From positions 930,001 through 994,000 of the forward strand of contig JABYQQ010000014.1 of the NCBI GenBank assembly GCA_022605405.1: a stretch of 64,000 bases of DNA. The letters are read 5' to 3'. This document shows, piece after piece, positions 10,855-22,311 of the stretch. This DNA is from Earliella scabrosa (taxonomy: Eukaryota > Basidiomycota > Agaricomycetes > Polyporales > Polyporaceae). A model generated the notes under the pieces. The model saw only the letters and a list, made by a program, of their open reading frames with translations, did not search any database and was not told the DNA's origin. The position numbers were made by a program, and so were the translations under genes. Numbering within the stretch: the first letter of the stretch is position 1; every line of letters starts with the position of its first letter.

Positions 10855-10952
10855 CTAGAGCAGCGTGATGTCTGCGAAGATAGGCCGGTGGTCACTCGCG
10901 AGGACACCGTCGTCCGTCAACGCTGAACCGACGTGATACCCATCTACCGTCC
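10855..10952 (-). pseudogene. Fragment of a second EEP gene (last exon only)
   Basis: Read on the minus strand, 10952-10855 encodes RTVDGYHVGSALTDDGVLASDHRPIFADITLL and a stop. It is nearly identical to the last exon of the gene at 8623-9826 (RTSNAYRVGTSLTDDG...). Even the acceptor AG just before it is kept (GCATGCAG). Upstream sequence to 11230 has no further EEP motif, so only the terminal exon of a duplicate survives. Confidence 0.8.
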
Positions 10953-11290
10953 TGCATGCACCAGACTCGGCCGCCGCCATGCTCAATTCGAGTTGACGTG
11001 CGTGCACGACCCCATGTACGTCCAGAAAATTTTGATGCTGCTACGCCGAAGTCATGCAGCCAGTTAATGAGTATGTTTTTGTCCTTGTTGTGGTCGTCGC
11101 GCTCCGACTCACTCAAGACTTTTTCAGAGACATCCGTACACTGGTCTTTGTCCGATCTTGGCTTTTGCAAGACTGTTTGTCGCCCCGGGATTTGACGGGC
11201 CACACCCAACGAAGCGGCGTTCATTTCGGCTAGTACTAGTCCCTTGTTCAGTCATGAGAGCGTAAAGCTCCGGGTCCATCCACGTTTTTG
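10953..11290. other. Intergenic, no gene seen
   Basis: Spacer between the EEP fragment and the MYND gene promoter. An antisense frame of about 110 codons extends through it but has no recognisable domain. Confidence 0.3.
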
Positions 11291-11298
11291 TATAAAAA
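11291..11298 (+). promoter_or_regulatory. TATA box of the MYND gene
   Basis: TATAAAAA lies 54 bases before the ATG at 11352, which is followed by a good context (CCACCATG). Confidence 0.6.
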
Positions 11299-11351
11299 GC
11301 CTGGCGACTACGGGTTGCTGTTGATCTCATCCTTCCCTTCGCTCTTCCACC

Positions 11352-12850
11352 ATGCTACCTCTCACCCGCGCAGAAGTCCTCCGAGTGCTCAAGGCTATGG
11401 GAGTAGAGCTCCCTGCCGACACGAAATTACCTGATGGCGTCCTCGACGATCGCCTCCGAGCTGCCCTCGATGCCTCTCAATACAAAGAGAGCCTCTCGGC
11501 CTCCCTGGAGCTCAAGACCCTCAAGAAGTGGCCGATGGCGACTCCGGGCGTGTCCGTCTCGTCTGCACGGTCCGTGGCCGACGCAGTCCCCAGAGGCAGC
11601 ATGGGCGAGGCACGGGAGAACTTGCTAACGGGAAGACGCGACGCGCCCGACCTCTTCGTGGATCCTTTCGTCGACCTGCGCCAGACCATCATGGGAATCG
11701 GGCGATTTCTGGATAGCGGGGTGCGATGGTGCTGCATGCACGACAAGCAGAACGACCAGAGCGCGGTCAACATCAGGGTCAGTCATCCGATCTTCCCCTC
11801 ATGCCAACATCCTCCCCTTGACCTAACTGACAACTCACTTCGGTCTCCATCCTCGAATGTTCCTCGTTGATTGTGGTGCATCGCAGATGCTCTCTGTACT
11901 CGAAGTCGACGAGAAAACGCCTGCCATAGTTGTGCTCTACCGATCCTTCGACCACTCGACCGGGCGCGAGGGTGTTGAATGGATGTACCGTCAGATCGAA
12001 CTCCAAGAGAACACGCCCAACACGGGCGTACCTGGAATCTATCGCGTCAATGCGACCCCGCTCGAGCAGAAGGTGTTCGTGAAGCTCCTCGAGGGCAACA
12101 AGGCCCTCGTCCCATCCGACTTCCCCATCGAGAGGCAGCCCGGCGAAGAGCTCTTTAGGGCCTCTGTGATCCTTCCAGTTGGACCGCTTGAGTTGGATGC
12201 GCTGGTGAAGCTCAACGAGCAGGGATGCCCCGGATGTGGGAAGAAGGCGACGAGCCGGTGCTCACAGTGCCACTCCGTCTCTTACTGTGGCACACGTACG
12301 TTCCATCATTGAAATGCGCCTTGCCTTGCCTTCGCATCCCAAGCTGACCAACAACCATAACCTATTTGTAGAATGCCAGCGTGCGGACTGGCCGGCACAC
12401 AAGCAGACTTGCCGCTCGCTCAAGGGCGGCCAGTGGTGCACGATCCCATTCCGCACGTCCCCTCCGGGCGTGAACGCAAAATACATCGCGACGTTCAACA
12501 ACAATACCAGCACGAGCAGCATGGTCAAGGACCCGAAGAAACACCTTCGCGAGATCTCTAGCACGCCTCCGCCAAACATCTGGGGCGACAGGTTGTTTAT
12601 GCTGAAGTTCCAGGTCGGGCTCGACCCTGGTTCGCAAGGACATATGATGATCTACGATATGAAGCGCTCCTTCCAGGTATTCCTCGTCCGCGAGGATGAT
12701 CCTGCGATGTTTGCGGACTTCTACGATGAGATGACGGGTCCGCGCGGTGGGCACCGTGGCATCAAGATGTATCGGTGGGCAAAGAGGGTTGACGATTGGC
12801 ATTTTGATGTTTGTCTGGACAGGGAGCCTATGGCAGACACCAAGTGGTAG
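11352..12850 (+). CDS. MYND zinc-finger protein
   Basis: Exons: 11352..11777, 11887..12295, 12372..12850; introns 109 and 76 bases; 437 residues. The only domain I recognise is a MYND finger split by the second intron: CPGCGKKATSRCSQCHSVSYCGT, then QCQRADWPAHKQTC. It has the full C-x2-C, C-x2-C, YC-x3-C and H-x3-C zinc ligands. The roughly 240 residues before it and the 140 after it look globular but unfamiliar. MYND fingers bind proline-rich peptides, and such single-MYND proteins are numerous in mushroom fungi, where their roles are mostly unknown. A TATA box and a strong start context support the start. Confidence 0.85.
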
Positions 12851-13039
12851 CGATCATAGGGTCGCGTGGGTGTTCACGTACGAAGCTTTGTATGTGACAT
12901 TCCGGCAACCTGTTTGATGGTTGCAATTCTTGTTCTACGCAATGCGCGCTGTTACAAGAGAGAACAATATGACGTTCTATCATGTACGACGATGACACTC
13001 TCTGGGGGGGCGAACAACGAATGGACGAAACTCGACGCC

Positions 13040-14747
13040 TCAGGTTGAGCCACGGGCAACGCCCAAGGAACAACCTTTGCTGTCCTTGAACTTCCACAAC
13101 TCAGGGTCATTCAGCAAGCTCTCCATCACATCCGCGGCTAAATGCACTGACAAGCACACGGGCCCATCATGCCACCGCCCTCGCCCTCGTCCTCCTTCGG
13201 GCGTCTCTCCTGCAGCACTGGCCGGGCCCGCCTCCATGACATGCACGCACCCATCCACGTTCGGCATGATCGCATCGACATAGCGCGGTGGTGCGCCGCT
13301 CCCGAAGTCCACATCGTACGCGCCGAGGTCGAGCCAGGAGTTCACGACGGAGTGTCTCCGGCCGTAGAATGCGACCCAGAAGCGGTTGGGGTCCACGACG
13401 TGCGCCATGTCGTGCAGGAGAGCAGGGATTGTGTCCGAGTTGAAGCAGGACGTGGCTGAGCGGATCGCAGACGCGACGAATGGGATGGTCGACGCAGCCG
13501 CACCGCTGCCCTCTTGATGAGGAGACGCCATCTCCTCGCCTGTCAGAGAGACCCGCGCGAGGACGACCGGGGAGCCGAGGAAGGCCTCTGGAAGAGGTGG
13601 GGACAGACGAGAACGGAGGTTGAGGATGACTGCGAGGTTGATGAGCTCGCGGTCGTGCGCCATCCCCCGAGCTCGGACGAGCACTCTCCAGAAATGCGCC
13701 AGGAGCGCGTCGAGATGGGACACCTCGGGTGCATCGTGTGAGTGCTGTCGAGACATCGCCTCCTCCCGCATGCGCTGTATCTCTTCAGAAGTGAAGCAGA
13801 GGAGGTAGTGCGCCACTGGTCCGGACATGTCCCATTCCAACCACGGGAGAGGCTCTCCGAGCGGCGCGACATCTGTGTCCTTGAGGCCCGCAGGGACCGC
13901 TGTGAGAGGGAGCATCCGTGCAGGACATCCAACTGCCGATGCCCAACAATCGTAGCGGTGCATGGGCAAGGAGCGAGAGATCTGAACCAGTGTGGGATCG
14001 GGCACCTCGCCGCGAATATCGCCCGCTGCTGCCCCATCGACGAGAGATGGATCGAAGATCGGCGCGACGGCTGGGATGGCCTGGTGAAGCAACAGCGCGC
14101 GGTGGAGCACATTCCAGTCCTTCACGAACTGGAACATTGCGGTCGCATCCGCTATCGGGTGCATAATTCGGAGGCCGATGCTCATCCCGCCGCACGCGAA
14201 AGTCGTTAGCTGTACGGAGACACAGGGGAGCCCCTCGCATTGGTCCGTGTTGTGAAGAGCGAGTGATGTCGGATACAGGAGTTCCTCGGATGGGATAGAG
14301 CTGCCGTTCCACATCCGACTCGACATGCGCTGCTTGCTATCGGGGACCAGTGAGGCGACAGTCTTCGAACAGCGGGCTTGTATGAGCTCAATACCTGGAT
14401 CTTCTGGAGAGCCGTACGTGATACCCAGGCGACCAAAACGCAGTCTGCGGCTCGGATTGTGCGGCATCCAGTGAAGCTGTCCGGCCCATTGCGGATACGA
14501 GTTGACAGTCTCTTGAAGGGATCGTACGAGGGTTTCGGAGGATAGTGCGTGGGTAGTCGCTCCATGTTCTGGATCTGAGGCTGGATCGAAGTACCCATAC
14601 GGCACTCGTCAGCGACCATTTGAGCGTCCAATTGTCTACCACGGAAAGTGGCACCGTGCGTGGCTGGCCATCCCGACTCCTGGCTGGCAGTATGCGAGTG
14701 CGAGAGACGAGCTTGAGACCGATATCTAAACGATGCGTCGAGATCAT
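13040..14747 (-). CDS. HXXXD (BAHD/trichothecene-type) acyltransferase with 5' frameshift
   Basis: One long open frame from about 14605 down to 13040 carries the enzyme: YPQWAGQLHW, the catalytic IMHPIADA (H-x3-D), LDALLAHFWRVLVRARGMAHD, and YDVDFGSGAPPRY (the DFGWG position). Such enzymes move an acyl group from CoA to a hydroxyl or amine of a natural product. The expected N-terminus (ILPARSRDGQPRTVPLSVVD...LTSAVW) is directly upstream but one base out of frame, at about 14597. No intron can repair a one-base step, and the long frame has no ATG before about 14467. The nearest upstream ATG, at 14747, overlaps a TATA box. So the gene is either newly broken or misread by one base here. A worse-decayed relative lies at 6020-6695. 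Confidence 0.7.
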
Positions 14748-14755
14748 ATATATAA
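14747..14755 (-). promoter_or_regulatory. TATA-like box upstream of the acyltransferase
   Basis: CTTATATATA on the minus strand lies about 80 bases before the conserved VPLSVVD codons. Because it overlaps the only in-frame upstream ATG, transcription probably starts downstream of that ATG. Confidence 0.45.
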
Positions 14756-15444
14756 GCGTGTGGCGATGAGAGCTATTTACGCACCTTGCGCAGTCTGTGC
14801 CATGAAGCGATTTGGTGTATCGAGAGCCAATGCTGCGCACTTAACCTCGTCTACTTGACCGTCGCTGATAGCGGTAGAAGAGATCGCTGGATCCATGCCA
14901 TGGGCAGACCCCCGGCAGTGCATGCAAGGTCGAACATTGTCTGTCAGCCACCTGCTGGAAGTAACTAACATGCATCTTACCAGCTCACGCTTCATACACG
15001 ATGATAGAAAATGCTGTACGTACGGGCTCAAGGAAGAGGTTTCGACTGTTCGAGTCGTCCAGCGAGTAAGAACGACGTTGGAGGACAACTGGGCAACGGG
15101 CGCCTCGGCTCGCTCGCCGACTGCGGCCGGCCACGAGGCGTGAGGTTGACGTTCTCCGCCCGAGTGCGTCGGATGACGTCATGACTCGCACGTTCCAAGT
15201 TCGATCCCCCAGCAAGTCGATACCCTTGAAGCAACTTCAATCGAAGTCTCGTACTTTGAGTAGCCTGTAGATGCTCCCCATGGTAGAGCAGACCGGATGA
15301 TGGTGTAAATGCAATGAATTCGCGTAAAGACCGTATAAGACATGCTAGACTGTGTTCCGAGACTGTTCGCCATCTCCCAAAACGTGAAATGCAACGCCGG
15401 ATCTGAGTCATGTGTACGAGCTCAAGGCTCGGGTGTGGATGCGC
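14756..15444. other. Intergenic, no gene seen
   Basis: About 690 bases. A minus frame of 127 codons runs through 15028-15411 but has no domain, no plausible splicing and biased arginine content, so I give it no status. Confidence 0.35.
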
Positions 15445-16550
15445 CTACATCATGATGTTCACGTTCCTGTCGTCCGAGCCGAATGGGAACTGGGCGATGG
15501 CAAAGCCGCTCAACATGTTCTCATCATGTGGCATCTCCTTGCTTGACACCACTACCGCGTATACCGTGCCATCCAGCTCTTGAGGGACCGTGGTCATTCC
15601 ATCCGCGTCGACGTCCGAGTACAGGACTTGCAGTCCGTCGAGCCACGCAACGTACGCCAGGCTTGTGGGCGCTCCGCCATTGAACGTGACGGTGATGCGA
15701 GAGCCACCGGCGGGAGCATCGCTTGAGAGCGTGAGCTTCGGGAAGGTCTGGACCAAAGGACTCCTCATGGGACAGTTCCTAATGAACGGTTCTGATACGG
15801 CAAGCAATGAGCTTCGACGGAGTCCTTCAAAAGAGCACGCATATACTCACCTGCCAGAGAGTATGCGCCGCTGGGCGTAAGTGGGATGTCGAACGGGCCG
15901 TTCCATGGCTGAAGTTTCATGACGGACGACGTGACCCACGAAGCCTGACGAGACTCCACGGCCAGGATAGACTGATCGAATGGTGAGTTGAGCGGAGACT
16001 CGGACACTGCATACAGTCGAACTTGTACTCACTGCAGCAGCCGTCAAGTAGTCCTTGTTCTCAATGAACTGTGCCCCGCCAAGATACGCCGACGCGCCAA
16101 CCGTCTCGAACACCATGGACATCGCGGCGAACTCTTGAGGGTTCTTGTAGGGGCTGCGAGGCTGATGTATCGACATCGGAGTGACAGAGAGCGATAACGA
16201 GGACCCACAATTTATACTCGCAAGGCCCGACCGCTTGGTCACCGAGAACATCGGTCAAGAAGCGGACGTGCTCCGCCTCATGTTCGGAGATCTGCACAAA
16301 TCGACCACGCACCCAGGCCGGGAAGCCGGCCTTCTTGAAGTCTTCCTCGCTGAACTTGGCGAGTCCGCCAGTGTAGAACGCGTTCTCAAGGTGCTCCAAG
16401 GAGAGGGCAAAGTTGAGCACCTCCGGATCTGCCGCAATCACCGTCAGAGTATGACACATTATGCGGACTGGAGGGCTCACCCGTTGGTGTAGGTGCAGCA
16501 ACTGCAAGGATGGCGGCGGCGGCGAACATGAGGACATGGTTGAGGAACAT
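15445..16550 (-). CDS. Secreted ferritin-like (Rds1-type) protein
   Basis: Exons (minus): 16550..16481, 16428..16209, 16153..16033, 15971..15851, 15791..15445; introns 52-61 bases; 292 residues. After a signal peptide ([20 protein letters not shown]) comes a ferritin-like four-helix region: [19 protein letters not shown], then [16 protein letters not shown]. Their Glu and ExxH residues are the usual di-iron ligands. A C-terminal beta-rich part of about 100 residues follows. Fungal Rds1-like proteins of this build are stress- and starvation-induced secreted proteins in fission yeast and others; the biochemical role is unknown. All five exons join in frame, and the protein-level joins match family expectations, such as [12 protein letters not shown]. 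Confidence 0.88.
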
Positions 16551-16631
16551 CTTGACGGATAGGCTGGACGGCGAAAAGAGCGACAATGTTCGGGGGGAGA
16601 CGAACGCGGGCTTCGCGAGACTGGCGGACGG

Positions 16632-16638
16632 GTTATAT
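16632..16638 (-). promoter_or_regulatory. TATA-like box of the ferritin-like gene
   Basis: GCATATAACC on the minus strand, about 85 bases before the ATG at 16550. Confidence 0.45.
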
Positions 16639-16744
16639 GCACGGAGAGGTGCTTCTGTGAAATGATCTGTCCCGAGATGGAAAGAGACCTACTCTATTGG
16701 GAAGGAGAGGAGATTGTGGCTAGACCACGTCAACGCGGCTATCT

Positions 16745-17846
16745 TCACAGCTCCAGCAGCAACAAGGACTTCGAGGTGACAATGACGTGGATTGAATATA
16801 CGAGACACAAGTACACACGCACGACATTCCAGACGATATTCTTTGTGGAGACCATTAATCCAATACAAAATTGCCTTCCGATCTTCAGCTTCAGACCTGG
16901 TACGAGCACGTCAATACACGGAGACAACAGTACCGCGAACCGACGCACCATCTCCCGCTTGTCCAAGTACCACATCATGGGATAGTCTCGTCCATAACCC
17001 AGTTCCTTCATGAGCAGCTTGATCCGGATCACCCTCTCCTTCGTGACCTTGCCCACCGCATTCTCATTGGAGAAGAACGCGAGCAGCGGGACTTGCAAGC
17101 TGTGGACGTCCTTCAGCCCAACGCTAACGTCGTGCTGGTCACCGAGCCATCCCTTCACACGCTTCCACGTCTTCTGCACGTCTGCAGTACCGGCACTGCT
17201 CGAGACCACCATGTGCTTGTTCTTCGCGTACTGGAGGAGCAAACTCTCGATGAACGGCACACCGTACCAGCAGGTGGGGATGCTCTGACGCTTCCTCGGG
17301 GTCATCGCTCGGTTCGGGTTCAACGCAACGGGAAGAGAGATACGCGGGAGCATTGCACGCGGGTTCGAAGTCTGCCCGCAGCCGATCAAGTCAAACCTCA
17401 AACCAGGGAGTGGTTAGCAAGGAGGGACGTACATCACGCGCGACGGGGACCTTGGGGGGAGCTTGCCCGAGCTTGTACTGGTCAGAACGCCTTGGTATCT
17501 GGCTGGGTGGCGCGGCCGCCGCTCGTGCTTGGTCAACCGTCTTGCGCACGTCGAGTGGTTTGATGGCAGCCGGCTGGAACATCGGATTGGGCGGCCCCCA
17601 GACAACTTGGTTCGTGGGTTGAGGTGCCGCAGGCACTTCGCCTTCAAGATATGCGCCACGCCATGTCTCTTGTGGATCTTCCTGCCAGGAGTCCTGGGCC
17701 ACAACCTCGCGTCTCCCGTAGGTGGTTTGGGCTTGAGACTGAGAGACGCGGGACATATCGCCGCGGTTGTCCGCGAACCTCGACGATGTACCGTACGCAT
17801 ACCCGTCAGCTTTGTATGAGCGCATGTCGTTATAGTCGACGTCCAT
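16745..17846 (-). CDS. Unknown protein with disordered N-terminus and hydrophobic C-terminus
   Basis: Exons (minus): 17846..17433 and 17371..16745; 61-base intron; 346 residues. Residues 1-138 are polar and probably disordered (MDVDYNDMRSYKADGYAYGT, many Gln, Pro and Ala). The second exon is more ordered: CWYGVPFIESLLLQYAKNKH, WKRVKGWLGDQHDVSVGLKDVH, then PLLAFFSNENAVGKVTKERVIRIKLLMKELGYG. It ends in two hydrophobic stretches (AVLLSPCIDVLVPG; VVRVYLCLVYSIHVIVTSKSLL). I do not recognise the family. Codon structure and a precise splice support a real gene. The last 30 residues could instead belong to read-through of a further intron. A TATATA box lies about 83 bases upstream. Confidence 0.6.
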
Positions 17847-18193
17847 GGTACCAGTGGCTGCGGCGGTGGGGGTGGTGGTAGGTGGTGGGTGGAGGCGTGT
17901 GCCGAAGCGCCTGCGAGCAAACCTGACCTATATAGTAGGCGCCCGGACAAGTTGCCAATGGGATTACAATCCGCATTGGTCGAACAATGGGAGATCGATG
18001 GTTGCTCTTCAGGACGACGTTGTTGCCACGCAGGTTGAGGTTGGAACTACCAGCTTTTCAGCGTCATGGGAGGTTCATGAACCTAGCTTGGTAAATAGCG
18101 GCGCCTGCATGTCTATTGCCTATCCGTCTCATGCAACAGCAAAAGTGAGCGTACATTCGTCAGACTACTTCAGTCCCAGACATCAACGATCCC
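17847..18193. promoter_or_regulatory. Upstream region with TATA box of the unknown gene
   Basis: TATATA at 17929-17934 fits the gene starting at 17846 on the minus strand. The rest of this 350-base gap to the peptidase stop codon shows nothing else. Confidence 0.5.
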
Positions 18194-20497
18194 TTACTTG
18201 CTCAGCCCAAAGACATCTTCGTAGAACCCGATCTCCTTCTCGAGCGCCGCACGCATGTTCTCCTCCTTCCGCCACCCGTGGCCTTCGCCCTGGAAGACAA
18301 CGTACTCGACACGGCCGCCGCGTTTTCTGATCGTCTCGACAATGCCCTCGGCTTGGTTCGGTGGTACGACCGCATCTTCCGAGCCTTGAAGAACCTGCAA
18401 CAGTATTAGCTGCGCTGCCACATCGCACGCATACACGTCCAGGGATCACCCACCAGTAGAGGCGACTTGATTTTGTCGGCTAGGAACACCGGCGATCGCT
18501 CCTTGTACACTTCTGGAATCTCCTCCGGCGTCCCACCAAGGAGCTTGAACAGGTACTGGCTCTCGAACTTGTGCGTGAACTCCGCGAGCTTGAACATGTC
18601 CGAGATGCCGTACGACGACGCGCCGACAGCAAATGCATCAGGGAACGAGCAGAGCGACTTAAGCACGGTATACCCGCCCGCAGACCCTCCGGTAATGGTC
18701 GTTCGCTGCGAATCGATGAGCGAGTGCGGTGGAGCGGCGAGCTGCTGGACAGCCGTCACGCAGTCTTTCACGTCGACAACGCCCCACTGCCCCTCGAGCC
18801 GCTTACTGCGACACCTTGTGTGAGACCATAGTCCGATCGGTCGCTCAATGACACTCACGTGTACTTGCGCCCGTACCCGCTACTGCCGCCATAGTTGACA
18901 TCGATCCTGGGATACTACAGCTCAGTAAAAAGGATGAGAACCGTATTGGGCGAACGAACCATGCCCAACCCCGGGTGGTATAGAATTGGCGCGTCAGGTT
19001 CAGTCCCTGAGCCGTTCTGCTGGTGGGACCTCCATGCGCCGAGAAGACTGCGGGGGGCTTCTCCCCCTCTGGCGCAGCATACTCAGGGTTGGTCGGCGGA
19101 TAGAAGAGGACGTGCACCGGGCCGCCCGTCTCGGGATCCTTCAGCGCGATGGCCCGCGGGGTCGAGATGAACGTGCGCGAGAAGGGAAGCTCGTCCCCCT
19201 CCGTCTTTGCGCCGAGCGGCGTAAACTTCGGCTTCGCATAGTCCTTGATGTTGCAGAGGACCGTCCGCGCCGCTTCGTCGTTCTTCTCGCCGCGGAACAC
19301 GACCGCGTCGTGCGTGACGCGCTGGACGGATGAGACGCTCACGTATGGGCTGTCGAGCTCCTCGAGCGTCCCGCCCTGCAGAGAGACGAGGTAGAGAACG
19401 TTGCGTCCCTGCCTGAGAGCCGTGTAGAGTGCCACTTTGCCTTCTCGGTCGAGCGGGACGCCGAAGCTGAACCCCAGCATCCACATCGGCTCAGCAAAGT
19501 CCTCCTCAACGGGTTTCGCAAGGACCGGGGCCGCTTTACTGGCCGAGACCGAGTACGTCCACGGGTTCCAGTAACCGGACACGTCCGAGACGAAGAGGAG
19601 GAGGTCGTTCGAGGCCCATGCGGGAAACCCGGCGCTGACCTCGATACGCTTGCCAGCAACGGTCCTCGAGTTGGCAATCGTGAGAGATTTTCCATCAGTC
19701 TGTACGTCTGCGACCGCTATCTCAGACCCTTCCCAGGGCATGTCTGGGTGGAACCACTGCTGCCAGGCGATATGTGCGCCGTCGGGAGTGAAGCAAGGCT
19801 TAGCGTAGAAGTCTGCGCCAGATACGAGGGTCGAGACGGTCTTCTCCTTTGTGTTGATGACACAGAGGGTGTTGACGACATCGGCAGGCTGCGGCTTCGT
19901 ATGATCCTCAAAGACCGCGACGAGGATATGGGTGTGTCTGGGATGCACGGCAAAAGCAGCATAGCGATGGTTCTTGTTGTCTGGTCATGATATGAGCCGA
20001 CGGCCGGACTCGCGGCTTCAACCGAACTGGGAGGAAACACACCAGGAGTAATCACCTCGGGCTCGCCTCCCTCAGTGAGCCGGTATACACGTCCATCCTT
20101 CACGTTGGAGAAGAACACCACGCCGTCGTATGCGATCGCAGGCGCGCCGCCATACTGAACACCGTCTCAACAACCGCACCAATCACTTGAAGAGCGGACG
20201 CACTCACCTCGTGTACCGCGCTGCGTACGTTCCAGTCCTTGCCCACGACATCCTGACCCTTCTCCGTGTTTACGATGACGTTCCTCCCACCCTCCGCAGG
20301 TCGTCTCTCGATGTGGTAGATGGTAGATGTGATCGGATCGGCAAAGAGCTCATCGACTTTCACCCCCTGCGCATCATGTCATCATCGCGTGCGAGGTACG
20401 GACAACACCCAATATATTTGCCACGCACGCTCTTCAGCACGACTTCAGGAGTGACTGGAGACGACCAGGTGCCATAGGGTGCCGTTGTCTTCGTCAT
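18194..20497 (-). CDS. S9-family serine peptidase (acylaminoacyl/dipeptidyl peptidase-like)
   Basis: Exons (minus): 20497..20429, 20366..20208, 20154..20043, 19980..18960, 18906..18859, 18805..18454, 18394..18194; introns 53-62 bases; 653 residues. The N-terminal 400 residues form the beta-propeller part (HEYGGAPAIAYDG, DNKNHRYAAFAVHP, RIEVSAGFPAWASND). The C-terminal alpha/beta hydrolase carries the triad: nucleophile in TITGGSAGGYT, Asp in GSEDAVVPP, His in GEGHGW. These cytosolic enzymes remove N-terminal residues or short peptides, with the propeller limiting entry to small substrates. There is no signal peptide (MTKTTAPYGTW), so the enzyme is probably intracellular. The S9C-like subfamily fits best. 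Confidence 0.9.
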
Positions 20498-20682
20498 GGT
20501 GGGAGGTAAGTAGGACGGCGCCTAAATGGGCAGTTGTGAGTAGGGACATTTCAATGGGTTCCCACCAAAAAACGCGTGAACACGACGTGATGTGACGGGG
20601 AGAACACGACAGCAGTAGAGCATCGATTACTTTACGTGCACGAGTAAGATAACTATTCAAGCCGAGAGGTCTAGACCAACTG

Positions 20683-21593
20683 TCATCGCAATAAAGGCCC
20701 CTTGCGCCCACCCATACGTTCACAAACCTCCAGAGCATGTTCGTGGTACTTCGGGTGAAGACCTTCTAGACTTCCCTCGATGCAGAGGTGAGGGAGGAGG
20801 CGCGTATGGAAGAGACGGTGTGAAACAGCCCCACCCTGAAGTGATCCACGCATGAGGAGAGGGTGGTAAAGAGACGAAGAGGGGGAAACACGCACGAATT
20901 GGTGGAAGACTCCGCCAACAACCGCCTCGACCGTCGTTCCATGCACCTTGTACATCCCAATACTCCTCGCGTTCCTCCCCTGTACGTTCGCCAGCGGAGT
21001 GGGTACCTCGACCTCGGGCCCAAGCGGTTTTGACATGTTGCCGACATTCATCGGACGCCACTTCAGCACTTTGCCGATCTCCCAATGCGGAGCTACATGC
21101 TCTCCTAGCGTGTACGTGTTGAGTGCGTGTGCAAGGATTTTCTCGTAGTCGTGATCGGGTTGCAGCGCGGGCGACGAGTGGATGAACATGAGGAGGTAGG
21201 ACTGAAGTACGCGTCTCCCTGGAGCGTACCTTGAGCAACGGTGGGCCTCGAGAAGATATGGAACGCAACCTCACCTACGAAGCTCAACCGGCCGTTATGC
21301 CTTAGGCTCGCGTCAGGATGGCTCGCGTGAGTCAATATTCGTGACGCGAGCTCAGGAGGGAACTGCAAGGGTGAGAACACCTTGTTCAGATGCTCGACAA
21401 GGAATGCATCCTTGTTCCGCCAATCCACTCGAGACGTGCTGGCTATAGAAGACGGAGGATCGGGAAGGACGTCTCGCGGTGCGGTTTCTGCAGAAGTCTG
21501 CGACATCTGAGCGAACGAACGCGACCGCAGGGCCGTCACTAAAAGAATGTTCGGGATCACTGCTTGAGAATACCAACGCGAGCGTGAACGCAT
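20683..21593 (-). CDS. MRPL3: Mitochondrial large-subunit ribosomal protein mL44 (yeast MRPL3 type)
   Basis: Exons (minus): 21593..21275, 21218..20896, 20835..20683; introns 56 and 60 bases; 264 residues. The first 40 residues are basic and Ser-rich without acids (MRSRSRWYSQAVIPNILLV), as in a mitochondrial presequence. The body is an inactive RNase III-like fold: FPPELASRILTHASHPD, HNGRLSFVGRRVLQSYL and VEAVVGGVFHQFGGAVSHRLFHTRLLPHL. mL44 sits on the outer face of the mitochondrial large ribosomal subunit and is needed for its assembly. The splice joins were fixed by the conserved FVGRRVLQSYLLMF sequence. It lies head to tail with the peptidase gene, 185 bases away. Confidence 0.85.
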
Positions 21594-21700
21594 GAGAACG
21601 CACCAAGTGGTGTCGACACCCGTTTCCGAGAGCTGGCGGCCCTACGGAGAGCCAGCGCGCATTCCCAACTTTTTGACATTACGGGGCGAGGATAGAGTAG

Positions 21701-22120
21701 CTAGCCGCCAGCTCTGCAGCAAAACAGCCTCGGCTCAGAGTGGAGGGCGCCAGAGGAGATGAGAACGAGGAAGGCCACGACGAGGATGACGGAGGCAAAG
21801 GTGAAGACAGCGAGCAGGCGAAGCTCGTCTGTGAATGAGCGCCTGGCGAGAGTTAACCAAATAACATACATTTTGCATGTAACTAACCTTATCGTCAGAA
21901 ACCATGGGCACGTCCGCCTGCGAGTCCGAGTCGTTCTCCTCCGTTCGCCATTCGATTCCATGAACACTGCTCGCTGATTGTCCTCGTCGGTATCACGAAG
22001 GCTACCTCTTTCAATTTGGCCAGATATCCCACTGCTCGATGTCTTTTCTCGTCGGGACTGCGTCTGGTGCCCTGGTGGCGGGAGGAGTATGTCTGAAACC
22101 AGCTCGCGCAGAAGTAACAT
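21701..22120 (-). CDS. Small putative membrane protein
   Basis: Exons (minus): 22120..21888 and 21842..21701; 45-base intron; 124 residues. The only clear feature is a membrane span near the end (LRLLAVFTFASVILVVAFLVLISS) followed by GALHSEPRLFCCRAGG, with the preceding part rich in Arg. The intron is a multiple of three, so the unspliced frame is open too. Another frame through the first exon looks acidic (EENDSDSQADVP) but cannot be joined to the membrane span by any AG in the right phase. I do not recognise the protein. It is divergent from the small gene at 22312. Confidence 0.4.
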   Translation of the reverse strand: MLLLRELVSDILLPPPGHQTQSRREKTSSSGISGQIERGSLRDTDEDNQRAVFMESNGERRRTTRTRRRTCPWFLTIRLVTCKMYVIWLTLARRSFTDELRLLAVFTFASVILVVAFLVLISSGALHSEPRLFCCRAGG

Positions 22121-22311
22121 GCGTTGAAGTTCACCCTCGCCCTAGGTTTACTATGGATTCTCCTCCATGATGGCCACCAGGTGAGATTGAGACGCATATG
22201 CCCGATATTCTTCACTTGCTCATACCGCCGCATAGGACACAGCGACACCGTGCCGAGTCAGTGAAGTCTCGACATTTACAAAGCTCAATCGCTAACACTC
22301 TGTACTCCAGC

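Noticed and set aside
15028..15411. Minus frame of 127 codons between acyltransferase and ferritin-like gene
   Set aside because: No domain or conserved motif; base composition explains an open frame of this length.
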